Source of the DNA: an uncultured Clostridia bacterium
GTDB lineage: Bacteria; Bacillota; Clostridia; TANB77; CAG-508
Length of the DNA: 64,000 bases
Direction of reading: 5' to 3'
NCBI GenBank assembly: GCA_934168305.1
Contig: CAKPNF010000006.1
Location: forward strand, 17,300-81,299
Shown here: piece by piece, positions 43,924 through 52,686 of the stretch
Numbering within the stretch: position 1 is the stretch's first letter
How the letters are laid out: the number at the start of each line of letters is the position of its first letter
The notes under the pieces: model-generated
Database searches by the model: none
What the model was told of the DNA's origin: nothing
Seen by the model: only the letters and a program-made list of their open reading frames with translations
Position numbers and translations under genes: made by a program

Positions 43924-44094
43924 TGTTAATTAGAGTGTAAGGTACATATTAATTTAAAAGTTTTCTCGGTTCAATACGCAATATAAGAATTTCTAAAATA
44001 AATTAATGGTATCTTTCCAATTAGTCTTCGCTTTGCTCGACATGAACTCTTTCCATAAGTTTATTTAAGAAATTCTAATATTACTCTAATTACA
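43924..44094. repeat. Long imperfect inverted repeat in the gap before tRNA-Leu
   Basis: Two arm pairs: 43924-43936 with 44083-44094 (TTAATTAGAGT type) and 43981-44009 with 44053-44082 (AAGAATTTCTAAAATAAA type). One side has an extra segment of about 45 bases. The loop holds TCTTCGCTTTGCTCGAC. The element fills most of the 268-base gap between the 775-residue gene and the tRNA gene; no gene is visible there. It could be a structured RNA or a decayed MITE. Confidence 0.55.
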
Positions 44095-44126
44095 TTTAAA
44101 AAGTTTAATTTAATATACATATATTC

Positions 44127-46454
44127 TTATTTATTCTCAATATCCTCTAAATCAACAATTTCGTATTCAAACACATTAACATCTTTAATAGTAAATTCTG
44201 AAAAATCATCTTCTTCATTTTCAAAATCTACAATATTAAACAACTTTTTATCCAATAAATTCAAATGTAAAGTTGATGTATCAACTATCATTTTTGTTGA
44301 CAAATCCATTCCAACCGGTAGCGTTTTATTTTGATTATCATAAAAAATAATATTTGTAAAACCAATTCCTCTTGTTCCCTCTTTTAAGTTAATTTTATAT
44401 AAATTGATATTATTTCCGTCATTACTAATCGCTTCTTTTATTTCATTTTCTGGATTTATATTAAAAACATTAATTTCCTTATTCTTTAATTCACCATTAT
44501 TAATTGCCTTATATACAGGTAAATTTTCAGGAATAATTCCTTTTTCTAATGCATTTAACAAGTTCAACATTATAACTTGCATTGATAATTTATAACCTAT
44601 TGTTCTTGTATTTTTGTTGATTTCTAAAATATTAAATTTATCTTTTGGTAATTCTCTATGCCTTTTATTATTAATTTTTCTAACCATTGTATTACTTCCA
44701 ATAATATTCCCAAAAATATCATACTCTTCTTCATCTAATGACTTGGTTTCTCTTGCTTCATTTTTTAAATTCTTTAAATTTTTTTCTAATTCTTCTGGTG
44801 AAATATTATTATTTTTTATATTGTTTATGACATTTATTAATTCAGTTGTTGCTATATATACACTATCTGTGTCTTCTTTACTTAAATTTTTTCTCTGAAT
44901 TTTGTCTAATTTTTTACCAAAACCTTCAATATCTTCTTCATAATTAAATGTTTTCTCTATTTTCTTAATTACATTTACTTCTTCCTGTTCTCCCTCAGGC
45001 AACACAGTCATTTCGTCTTTATTACTATATTTCCAAAATTCAAAAATACTTTTTTTATGACTATCTATTTCTTCAATATATTTAGTTGCATTCTCAATCT
45101 TTTTAGCCATATTCTTTGTTTTTAATTTTAGTGCATTTACATCCATTAAAAGATTTTTCATATTTGTTTCTAATTCTTCTAATTCTTTATATCTTGTTAT
45201 TAATTCTTCTAATGTATAAATTTTTTTGATTGGAATTTTCTTCTTTTCTTTTTTTGTTTCCGTATTTTCTTCTTTTGGTTGTACTTCTATTTCAATATCT
45301 TGCTCTTCATTTTCTTCCACTACTTTTTTGTTGTTCTTTTTACTATATTTAAAATAATATTTAAATTTACCAAAAAAAGTTTTTTTACATTCTAAAAATG
45401 TTGATATTTGCTTTTCTTTTGCCAAATATTCAATTTCCTGCATTGCAACTAGTTCTTGTAATTGTTTCAATTTTTTATTATATAAACGTATTTTACTTTT
45501 TAATTCTTTTCTTCTCTTTAACCCTATTTTATATTGTTCTCTTATAAATTCCACCATATGTTTATATTCAATTTTTTGTCCATCTAAGTAAAATTCTAAG
45601 CTTCCCTTTTCATTAATATTTGTATCAAAATTATAAAAGTTTGGAAGTTCTGTTTGTAATATAAATAATGCTTTTACTAATTTATAAAACTCACTTGCTT
45701 CTTCTGCAGAATTTAACTCTACTTTATAAAATGTTTTTATTTTTTCATATACATTAGTTTCCCCAATAATTTGAATTGATAAATTATCTTTTTTATCATA
45801 TACTTCATATACTAATGGCCAATCCTTTGTGAAAAGCCACAAATAATTTTCTATATCTTCAAATTCAACTTTTTTTAAATATTTACTTGAATATCTTACA
45901 GCACTTACTGGAACAAAAATTTTTCCTGTTCTTTTATTTTCTATTTGTTTTTTTAATAAATAGAAAAAAGTTGAATAATCTGTATCTTCTGTTGGAACTA
46001 TCATAAAATATTTATCTGTATTTTCTGAATAATATATTTGCCATAAATAATTTCCATGAAATTTAACTTTAAAAGGTATATTCTTATTTAAATTAGCCTG
46101 CTCTTTTTCTATTTTCTCTATTTCTTCAACATCCATGCTCTTTAGCATATTCAAAAAAGTAGTATATTTTAATATATTCTTTTCATTGTCTTTATCCAAA
46201 TATTCATATAATGGTCTTGCTTTTTTATATTTTTCACTCAATTCCTCTAATCTATTTGTTGGAGATAATAAAATTTGTATATCTTTTATATCTACATATC
46301 TATATTGTCTATATTGTTTTTCATCATAAAATCTTGGTATTCTATATTCTAACGGTTCAAATTTTTCAAATTTTTCTGGTATATTATCTAAATCCAAACC
46401 TAAATATTCTAGTTTATCTGATATTCCTTCTACTACTTTTTTCTTTCTAGGCAA
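44127..46454 (-). CDS. Large coiled-coil protein of unknown function, 775 residues
   Basis: I do not recognise this protein. Start at a TTG (MPRKKKVVEGISDK) with AAGGGAG upstream. Residues about 1-300 look globular (KFHGNYLWQIYYSENTDKYFMIVPTEDTDYSTFF), residues about 305-480 are a long charged coiled coil with a Lys/Glu-rich insert (EEQDIEIEVQPKEE), and the C-terminal third is again mixed alpha/beta (GYKLSMQVIMLNLLNALEKG, EGTRGIGFTNIIFYDNQNK). No signal peptide or membrane segment. Nothing in the neighbourhood (deacetylase, metG) explains it. Confidence 0.75.
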   Translation of the reverse strand: MPRKKKVVEGISDKLEYLGLDLDNIPEKFEKFEPLEYRIPRFYDEKQYRQYRYVDIKDIQILLSPTNRLEELSEKYKKARPLYEYLDKDNEKNILKYTTFLNMLKSMDVEEIEKIEKEQANLNKNIPFKVKFHGNYLWQIYYSENTDKYFMIVPTEDTDYSTFFYLLKKQIENKRTGKIFVPVSAVRYSSKYLKKVEFEDIENYLWLFTKDWPLVYEVYDKKDNLSIQIIGETNVYEKIKTFYKVELNSAEEASEFYKLVKALFILQTELPNFYNFDTNINEKGSLEFYLDGQKIEYKHMVEFIREQYKIGLKRRKELKSKIRLYNKKLKQLQELVAMQEIEYLAKEKQISTFLECKKTFFGKFKYYFKYSKKNNKKVVEENEEQDIEIEVQPKEENTETKKEKKKIPIKKIYTLEELITRYKELEELETNMKNLLMDVNALKLKTKNMAKKIENATKYIEEIDSHKKSIFEFWKYSNKDEMTVLPEGEQEEVNVIKKIEKTFNYEEDIEGFGKKLDKIQRKNLSKEDTDSVYIATTELINVINNIKNNNISPEELEKNLKNLKNEARETKSLDEEEYDIFGNIIGSNTMVRKINNKRHRELPKDKFNILEINKNTRTIGYKLSMQVIMLNLLNALEKGIIPENLPVYKAINNGELKNKEINVFNINPENEIKEAISNDGNNINLYKINLKEGTRGIGFTNIIFYDNQNKTLPVGMDLSTKMIVDTSTLHLNLLDKKLFNIVDFENEEDDFSEFTIKDVNVFEYEIVDLEDIENK

Positions 46455-46511
46455 TTTAAAAATCTCCCTTCTCTACTTCTTCCATTAATATTTCATTATA
46501 ATATATATTAA

Positions 46512-47435
46512 CTATTTTATAACACTATAAAAATTATCAAACTCATATCCCTGTTGTGTTAAATATTCAATAACTTTAGGTAAAAAATCTACAGTAACTC
46601 TTTTAGCTTGAGAATCATGCATTAATATTACTAAACTATTTTTTGCTTGTGTAGTCTTTTGTAAATTATCCATTAAATACTCTTCTGTAGGGTTAACTTT
46701 TTCTGAATCACCTGTCAAGGAATTCCAATCAACATATAAAATATTATTTTGTTCAAGTAATGGTAACGAATCTGCTTTTATTTTTGCATATTTTCCACCA
46801 ACAAATCCTCCTGGAAATCTAAATAAATGTGAATTATATTCAGGTACTTTTATTGTATTTGCAACAATCTGATTGCACTGGTTATATTCATTTAATATTT
46901 GTTCTGGTGATTGATAAATAGTTGAATATTTATGAGAATATCCATGATTCGCTATATAATGTCCCTCATTGTATATTCTATTTGTTGTTTCAGGAAACAC
47001 TTCTACTTGGCTTCCTAATACAAAGAATGTAGCTTTTATATTATTGTTTTTTAATATATTTAATATATCATTTGTATTTTGTGATGGTCCATCATCAAAT
47101 GTTAAAAAAGCTCTTTTATTTTCACTATGATATATGTGTTTTAAATTTTCTTTTCCTTCATTTGTTAATTTAGGAATTTTAGCTTGCCTTTCAGCTTCTT
47201 TTTGTTTTTTTATTTCTTCTTGTTCTTTTTGGTATTCGATTATCTGTGCTTCATATTTCTTTGTTCTTTTTAATCTCAATGACGTATCAACAATGTAATA
47301 AACAACAAATATTAAAGTTATAATAGTTATAATAGCAACTATCATATTAAATATTATTCTTTTTTTATCTACATATTTTTTCATACTATAAATATTATAA
47401 CCTTGATATTGGTCTTTACTACGAAAAAGTCCCAT
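46512..47435 (-). CDS. Polysaccharide deacetylase (NodB domain), membrane-anchored
   Basis: Removes N-acetyl groups from a surface glycan, probably peptidoglycan. 307 residues: short cytosolic start, membrane helix at about residues 28-50, a charged linker, then the carbohydrate-esterase-4 domain with catalytic Asp in FLTFDDGPSQNT, the metal motif NHGYSHKYS, RFPGGFVGG, and LVILMHDSQ near the end. All five CE4 motifs can be found. GAGGA ribosome site. It follows the metG gene by 23 bases and may be co-transcribed with it. Confidence 0.9.
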   Translation of the reverse strand: MGLFRSKDQYQGYNIYSMKKYVDKKRIIFNMIVAIITIITLIFVVYYIVDTSLRLKRTKKYEAQIIEYQKEQEEIKKQKEAERQAKIPKLTNEGKENLKHIYHSENKRAFLTFDDGPSQNTNDILNILKNNNIKATFFVLGSQVEVFPETTNRIYNEGHYIANHGYSHKYSTIYQSPEQILNEYNQCNQIVANTIKVPEYNSHLFRFPGGFVGGKYAKIKADSLPLLEQNNILYVDWNSLTGDSEKVNPTEEYLMDNLQKTTQAKNSLVILMHDSQAKRVTVDFLPKVIEYLTQQGYEFDNFYSVIK

Positions 47436-47458
47436 TTACTAATCCTCTTTTATTCTAT

Positions 47459-49033
47459 TTATTTTTTCATTGTTTGTTTTATATAATCAATCTCTTCTTC
47501 TGCATTTAATCTCATAAATATTGGTTCACCTTTTTCAATTACTTTAACATTTTTTATTTTATCATATTGTGATAGGCTGTCCCATGTTTTTAAAGATTCA
47601 TCTGTAATTCCTATTTGTCTTAGTATATTATCAGATGTTTCATTCATAAATGGTTTTATTAATATTGCTATTTTTCTTAAATTTTCTATCAAATGATACA
47701 TTGATGATTTTAATTTTTCTGTATCTTCATCTTTAGCTAATTGCCATGGCATTGTTTCATCAATATATTTGTTTGTTCTTGATACTAGATTCCATATTTC
47801 TTGTATTGAATTGGCAATTTCAAAGTTTTCAAATAATTTTTCAAATTTATTTATTTGTTCTGTACATGCACTTTCTAAACTTTCGTCAACTTCATTTGGT
47901 GTTCCATTGTATTCTGGAACTTGTCCATCAAAATATTTATTAACCATTGATACTGTTCTATTTAATAAATTACTTAAATCATTACATAAGTCAAAATTAT
48001 ATCTTTCAACAAATTCTTCTGGTGAGAATAATCCATCTTGTGATGTTGGCATTTCTCTTAATAAGAAATATTTTGTTGCATCTAGACCATATCTGTCAAT
48101 TAAATCTTCTGGATAAATTACATTTCCTTTTGATTTGCTCATTTTTCCGTCCTTCATTGTTATCCAGTTATGAACAAAAATTGTTTTTGGCAATGGTAAA
48201 TCAAGTGCCATTAAGAATATTGGCCAATATATTAAGTGAAATCTTGCAATATCTTTTCCTACAACATGAACATCAGCTGGCCAGAATTTTTTGAATAAAG
48301 TATCATCATCAGACATATATCCTAATGCTGTAATGTAGTTTGTTAATGCATCTAACCACACATATATAACGTGTTTTGGGTCTTTTAATACTTTTATTCC
48401 CCAATCAAATGATGTTCTTGTTACACATAAATCTTCTAGTCCTGGTTTAATAAAATTGTTTATCATTTCCTGTTTTCTATATTCTGGTTTTATGAAATCA
48501 GGATGTTCGTCATAATATTTTAAAAGTCTATCCGCAAATTTTTTCATGTTGAAGAAGTATGCTTCTTCTTTCATTGGAACTACTTCTCTACCACAGTCTG
48601 GACATTTTCCATCAACTAATTGTGTTTCTGTGAAAAAGGTTTCACAAGGTATACAATAAAGTCCTTTATATTCACCTTTATAAATGTCACCTTGTTCCAT
48701 AAATTTGTCAAATATTTTTTGAACTATTTTTTCATGTCTTTCTTCTGTTGTTTGTATATAGTCATCATATTGTATATCCATTTTCGCCCATAGTTCTTTT
48801 GCTATAGCTGCCATTTCGTCTACATATTGTTTTGGCGTTTTACCTGCTTCTTTTGCTTTTATTTCTATTTTTTGTCCATGTTCGTCTGTTCCTGTTAACA
48901 TGTAACATTCTTTTCCTTTTAATTTGTTATATCTTTTTAGTGCATCTGCTACTACTGTTGAGTATGCTGTTCCTATATGGAATTTTCCGCTTGGATAGTA
49001 TATTGGTGTTGTTACATAAAATGTTTCTTTCAT
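47459..49033 (-). CDS. metG: Methionyl-tRNA synthetase
   Basis: Charges initiator and elongator tRNA-Met. 524 residues: class I HIGH motif as FHIGTAYS near residue 18, a zinc knuckle CIPCETFFTE...GKCPDCGRE near 126-147, KMSKSKGNV near 300, and the anticodon-binding helical domain. The C-terminal tRNA-binding (OB) domain found in Bacillus MetS is absent, as in many Clostridia. No T-box or SAM riboswitch is visible in the short upstream gap. GAGGGTGA ribosome site. Confidence 0.97.
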   Translation of the reverse strand: MKETFYVTTPIYYPSGKFHIGTAYSTVVADALKRYNKLKGKECYMLTGTDEHGQKIEIKAKEAGKTPKQYVDEMAAIAKELWAKMDIQYDDYIQTTEERHEKIVQKIFDKFMEQGDIYKGEYKGLYCIPCETFFTETQLVDGKCPDCGREVVPMKEEAYFFNMKKFADRLLKYYDEHPDFIKPEYRKQEMINNFIKPGLEDLCVTRTSFDWGIKVLKDPKHVIYVWLDALTNYITALGYMSDDDTLFKKFWPADVHVVGKDIARFHLIYWPIFLMALDLPLPKTIFVHNWITMKDGKMSKSKGNVIYPEDLIDRYGLDATKYFLLREMPTSQDGLFSPEEFVERYNFDLCNDLSNLLNRTVSMVNKYFDGQVPEYNGTPNEVDESLESACTEQINKFEKLFENFEIANSIQEIWNLVSRTNKYIDETMPWQLAKDEDTEKLKSSMYHLIENLRKIAILIKPFMNETSDNILRQIGITDESLKTWDSLSQYDKIKNVKVIEKGEPIFMRLNAEEEIDYIKQTMKK

Positions 49034-49123
49034 TTAAAGTCACCCTCTCTTTATTTTTTCTTGTTTTATGTTATCACATTTTGGGCTGTTTGTCTAGAAT
49101 TTTTTGTAAGTGCATAAAAAAAA

Positions 49124-49146
49124 ATACCAATAATATATATTGGTAT
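49124..49146 (-). terminator. Terminator after the prepilin-like gene
   Basis: ATACCAATA pairs with TATTGGTAT around TATAT and runs into nine T on the minus strand. Confidence 0.8.
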
Positions 49147-49224
49147 TCCACTTTTAAAACTTTATATGTCAGTTGCAATTTCTTACGAGAATTTGTACAT
49201 AGGTAAGTTCCTTCCTATTGCTTA

Positions 49225-50008
49225 TTAGATTAAAGATTTGGAAATTTCTATAACTGGACGAACCCCGCAATTCGCTGTCACCTTGACCATTTTCTAAATG
49301 TTGTCCAATCACACGCCACACACTATCAGTGCCACCAGCAGAGCCAAGCCAATAAACTCCATCTAAAATTGATAAATTAGTATTTTTTAATTCATCTGCT
49401 TCCTCTTTAGTCATTAATCTTCCTGTTCCTCCCTTTGCTGTTCCATACATTCTTGCAATTGCAATTACATCAGTATCCGCAGATGTTGTAGTATTATTTA
49501 AATTATATGGATATGTTATTCCATCTATGCTTGACCAATAATTTGTACTCGAAAATTTAACTAATACTACATCATCCTCTACTACTGCATCATCATCTAA
49601 TTGTTTTAAATATGTATCAGTATTATCTTTACTTGCTCCTATCTTTTTTTCTGCCAATAATGTATAATTATTTCCTTCAGTTGATATTATATAAAATTTT
49701 TCTCCTGTACTATCTGTTACAATATCTCCTATATTTTTTTCTCCATTATTATCAGTATCTTCCCATTTCCATGTTATTGTTGGTGTTGTTCCTCCTGTTA
49801 TTTCATTTATTTTTAATAAGTAATTTTCCAATATTTTATTTTCTTTTAATTGAGCTTCTTCTGTTTTTTGTTTTGCTTCATTTGCTTTCTCAAATAATCC
49901 AGTTTGTGTTAAACTTGATATCGCTATTCCTGCCAAAATTAATAAAATAATAATTGTAATTACTAACGCAACCAGTGTTATACCTTTTTGCCTATTTGTT
50001 TTTCTCAT
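49225..50008 (-). CDS. Type IV prepilin-like protein, frame interrupted by a +1 shift at CGG
   Basis: N-terminal prepilin signal: RQKGITLVALVITIIILLIL with the Gly before the cleavage site, then a helix and a C-terminal globular domain with YWLGSAGGTDSVWRV. Proteins of this clostridial group usually end in a conserved GVRPVVSL-like motif. In the uninterrupted frame the end is a meaningless GSSSYRNFQIF stretch running on to 49169. Codon 248 is CGG (49267-49265); dropping its C gives SEL-GVRPVIEISKSLI and a stop at 49225, about 260 residues, which fits the family exactly. So this is the third gene in the window with a +1 shift at CGG. AGGAGG ribosome site; no other pilus genes nearby. Confidence 0.85.
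49265..49267 (-). other. CGG codon at the prepilin-like +1 frameshift point
   Basis: In-frame CGG preceded by TTG. Skipping the C puts GGG (Gly) in frame and restores the conserved GVRPV ending. Confidence 0.8.
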
Positions 50009-50303
50009 CTTTCTTTCCTCCTATATTCTGTTATTATTTATAATTTTACAATAATATATTTTTCCAATAAAATCAAACTATAATTTGACTATCATTTTTT
50101 AATGTATTATATTTGTAAAAATATATTTATTCTATATATAAATACTACATTATCCTCTTTATTTTTTCAACTACTAGAAAGCACTCATATAATATACATT
50201 TGTACTCTCTCAATGTTTTGCTGTTTTATTACACAAATATTACATTTTTATTTATTTTTTGTTACATTACCTTTTTAAATAATATTTTATTTTAATTTTT
50301 TCC

Positions 50304-50332
50304 TTGTAGCCTTCATTTTGTTATGGTATAAT
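50304..50332 (+). promoter_or_regulatory. Promoter of the MurT-GatD gene
   Basis: TTGTAG (50304-50309), 17 bases, TATAAT (50327-50332). The divergent gap 50009-50403 otherwise holds only very AT-rich sequence; I could not fix the promoter of the prepilin-like gene in it. Confidence 0.65.
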
Positions 50333-50403
50333 CTACTAAAATTATTATTGTACTACAATTTTTTGTAATATATAAAGAAATATTTTTGAAGGGACTGATA
50401 AAA

Positions 50404-52575
50404 ATGAAAAACTTTTTCATAATTTTAGCAATGAAAATATTAAATATAATACTAAAAATATGCCATAAAAATGGAGGAAACTTTCTAGGAAAAATTGCAT
50501 ATGACTGGAACCCAGAAATATTCAAATACTTCAAAGTCAGCTGTCCAGTAATTGCAGTTTCTGCAACAAACGGAAAAACAATGACGAATAACTGCATAGG
50601 TTATACTTTAAAAACTGCCGGTAACAAAGTTATAAGCAATGTTGAAGGAAATAATATGGAAACTGGAATACTATCAACTATATTAAAAAATTGTACTCTA
50701 ACCGGAAAAATCAAAACTGACTATCTTGTATTTGAAGTTGATGAAAGTTACATTCCTGTTGTTTTTAAAGATTTTAGACTAGATACTCTAGTAATTCTAA
50801 ACTTTTTCCGTGATCAACTAGATAGGAATGGTGAAGTCGAATCTTTAATTTTAAGAATAAATGAATTTTTGAAAAATTATAATGGAAACTTAATTCTAAA
50901 TAATGATGATCCAAATGTTGCAAGACTTGGACAAGCTAACCCTTCTAATAAAAATGTTTATTATTTTAGTGTTGATAAATATCAATTTGCAACAGAACAA
51001 ATAAAAGAAGCTGGTGAAGGTAAATTTTGTCCATTCTGTAAATCTAGATTAGAATATGAATATTACCAATATTCACATGTTGGAAAATTTAAATGTCCAA
51101 ATTGTAATTTTGGTGATAATGAAATATATAAATTAGCAACAAATGTGGATTTAAAAAATAGATGTTTTGATATTGATGGAAATACCTATAAGATAAATGG
51201 AAATAGTATTTATTTAATTTATAATTATACAGCTGTATACTCAGTTTGTAGTTTATATGGTATCTCAAATAATATCGTAAAAAAGGCATTTTCAACCTTT
51301 GCATTAAATAACGGTCGTTTAGAAGAAATAAAAATAAATAATGTTCCAACCATAATCAATTTAGCAAAAAATCCAACTGGAAGTAATGTTAGTTTACGTA
51401 TTTTAAATGAAGACGATGATAAAAAAGAATTGCTTTTTGTTTTAAATGATAATATAGCTGATGGTTTTGATGTTTCTTGGATTTGGGATATTAATTTTAA
51501 TAATTTAAATAATGTTTCCAGAATTATTACTTCTGGAACTCGTGCTTATGATATTGCTATTAGAATAAAAACTAGTGGCTTCCCTACTGAAAAAATAGAA
51601 CCCTATTTAAATTTGGAGGATGCTGTTAAAGCTTTATACAAAACTAATGTTAAAAAATATGTTATTGCAAATTATACATCTTTGCAACCAACTAGACATG
51701 AATTAAAAAAATTTGATGAAACAAATAAAAATAATATTGTTGAAAACATTGCTTTTACTAATCAAGAAAACAGTAATAATATCTCGAGTGATATCGACAC
51801 AATTCGACAAAACAATGAGACAAATTCGGACTGTCCCAACTGTCTCAAAATCTTATATTTATACCCTGATATGTTAGAGCTTTACGGTGATTATGGAAAT
51901 ATACAAGTTTTAAAATATAGAATTGAATCTCGTGGATACCAAGCTATTATTGATAGATATTCTATTGGTGATGATGCACCAAACTTTAACGATTATGACA
52001 TTGTTTTTGCTGGCGGTGGTGCCGATAATGAACAAAGTATTTTGGCTGAAGATTTAGTTAAATATAAAGAAAATATACAAGAAGCTGTTCGAAATGGTGT
52101 TTTCTTCTTACTTATTTGTGGTGCTTACCAATTATTTGGTAAATATTATAAAGGTGTTGATGGCAACATTATTCCTGGACTTGAGGTTTTTGATTATTAT
52201 ACTGTTGCTAATCCTGATAGAAAGAAAAGATGTATTGGAAATATTGTTATAGATGCTAATTTAAATAATTTAAAAACTAAAGTTATAGGTTTTGAAAATC
52301 ATGGTGGACAAACATTTGATATTTCTAATTCTTTTGGTAAAGTGTTATTTGGAAATGGTAATAAATTTGGTGATTCTGAAGAAGGATTTTTTGAAAATAA
52401 CGTTATTGCAACATATTTACATGGTCCACTTCTTTCTAAGAATCCTGAGCTTTGTGATTATATTATCAAATATTGCTTAGATAGAAAATATAATGAAAAT
52501 GTCGAATTAGAACCTTTAAATGATGAGTTTGAAAATTTGTGCAGAGAACAATTATTAAATAGATTTTTAAATTAA
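50404..52575 (+). CDS. MurT-GatD fusion: lipid II isoglutaminyl synthase in one chain
   Basis: Amidates the D-Glu of lipid II to isoglutamine. Normally two genes; here one frame of 723 residues. Residues about 1-450 are MurT: Mur-ligase P-loop VSATNGKTMTNN, VFEVDESYIPVVF, ILNFFRDQLDRNGEV, a zinc ribbon CPFCKSRLEYEY...FKCPNC, and the C-terminal DUF1727 part. Residues about 485-723 are GatD: LKILYLYPDMLELYGDYGNI, nucleophile Cys in FLLICGAYQLFGKYY, and His in TYLHGPLL. The linker (about 451-484) is Asn-rich and partly encoded by a family 2 repeat. I prefer the ATG at 50404 with GAAGGG upstream over a TTG at 50386. Confidence 0.93.
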   Translation: MKNFFIILAMKILNIILKICHKNGGNFLGKIAYDWNPEIFKYFKVSCPVIAVSATNGKTMTNNCIGYTLKTAGNKVISNVEGNNMETGILSTILKNCTLTGKIKTDYLVFEVDESYIPVVFKDFRLDTLVILNFFRDQLDRNGEVESLILRINEFLKNYNGNLILNNDDPNVARLGQANPSNKNVYYFSVDKYQFATEQIKEAGEGKFCPFCKSRLEYEYYQYSHVGKFKCPNCNFGDNEIYKLATNVDLKNRCFDIDGNTYKINGNSIYLIYNYTAVYSVCSLYGISNNIVKKAFSTFALNNGRLEEIKINNVPTIINLAKNPTGSNVSLRILNEDDDKKELLFVLNDNIADGFDVSWIWDINFNNLNNVSRIITSGTRAYDIAIRIKTSGFPTEKIEPYLNLEDAVKALYKTNVKKYVIANYTSLQPTRHELKKFDETNKNNIVENIAFTNQENSNNISSDIDTIRQNNETNSDCPNCLKILYLYPDMLELYGDYGNIQVLKYRIESRGYQAIIDRYSIGDDAPNFNDYDIVFAGGGADNEQSILAEDLVKYKENIQEAVRNGVFFLLICGAYQLFGKYYKGVDGNIIPGLEVFDYYTVANPDRKKRCIGNIVIDANLNNLKTKVIGFENHGGQTFDISNSFGKVLFGNGNKFGDSEEGFFENNVIATYLHGPLLSKNPELCDYIIKYCLDRKYNENVELEPLNDEFENLCREQLLNRFLN
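51790..51847. repeat. Repeat family 2, copy 2, inside the MurT-GatD linker
   Basis: TGAGACA (51816-51822) and TGTCTCA (51841-51847) bracket GGACTGTCCC; the upstream part (51790-51815) with two CGACA units matches the extension of the copy near fruK at roughly three bases in four. Part of it (51793-51810) is identical over 18 bases to sequence at 6784-6801. It is read in frame as IDTIRQNNETNSDCPNC. Confidence 0.75.
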
Positions 52576-52582
52576 ATAGTTC

Positions 52583-52620
52583 AAAAACAAGGCTTTCAAA
52601 AAAATAAAAGCCTTGTTTTT
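52583..52620 (+). terminator. Terminator after the MurT-GatD gene
   Basis: AAAAACAAGGCTTT pairs with AAAGCCTTGTTTTT, followed by further T. Confidence 0.85.
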
Positions 52621-52686
52621 TCTGATTTTCTTATTCCTTCCTTTAGTTAAATATCTTTTCACCAATTTCTGCAGATGGAAAAGCAC

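Noticed and set aside
49034..49224. A T-box or SAM riboswitch upstream of metG
   Set aside because: The gap to the prepilin-like gene is short and taken up by that gene's terminator; no T-box sequence or SAM-I motif is seen.
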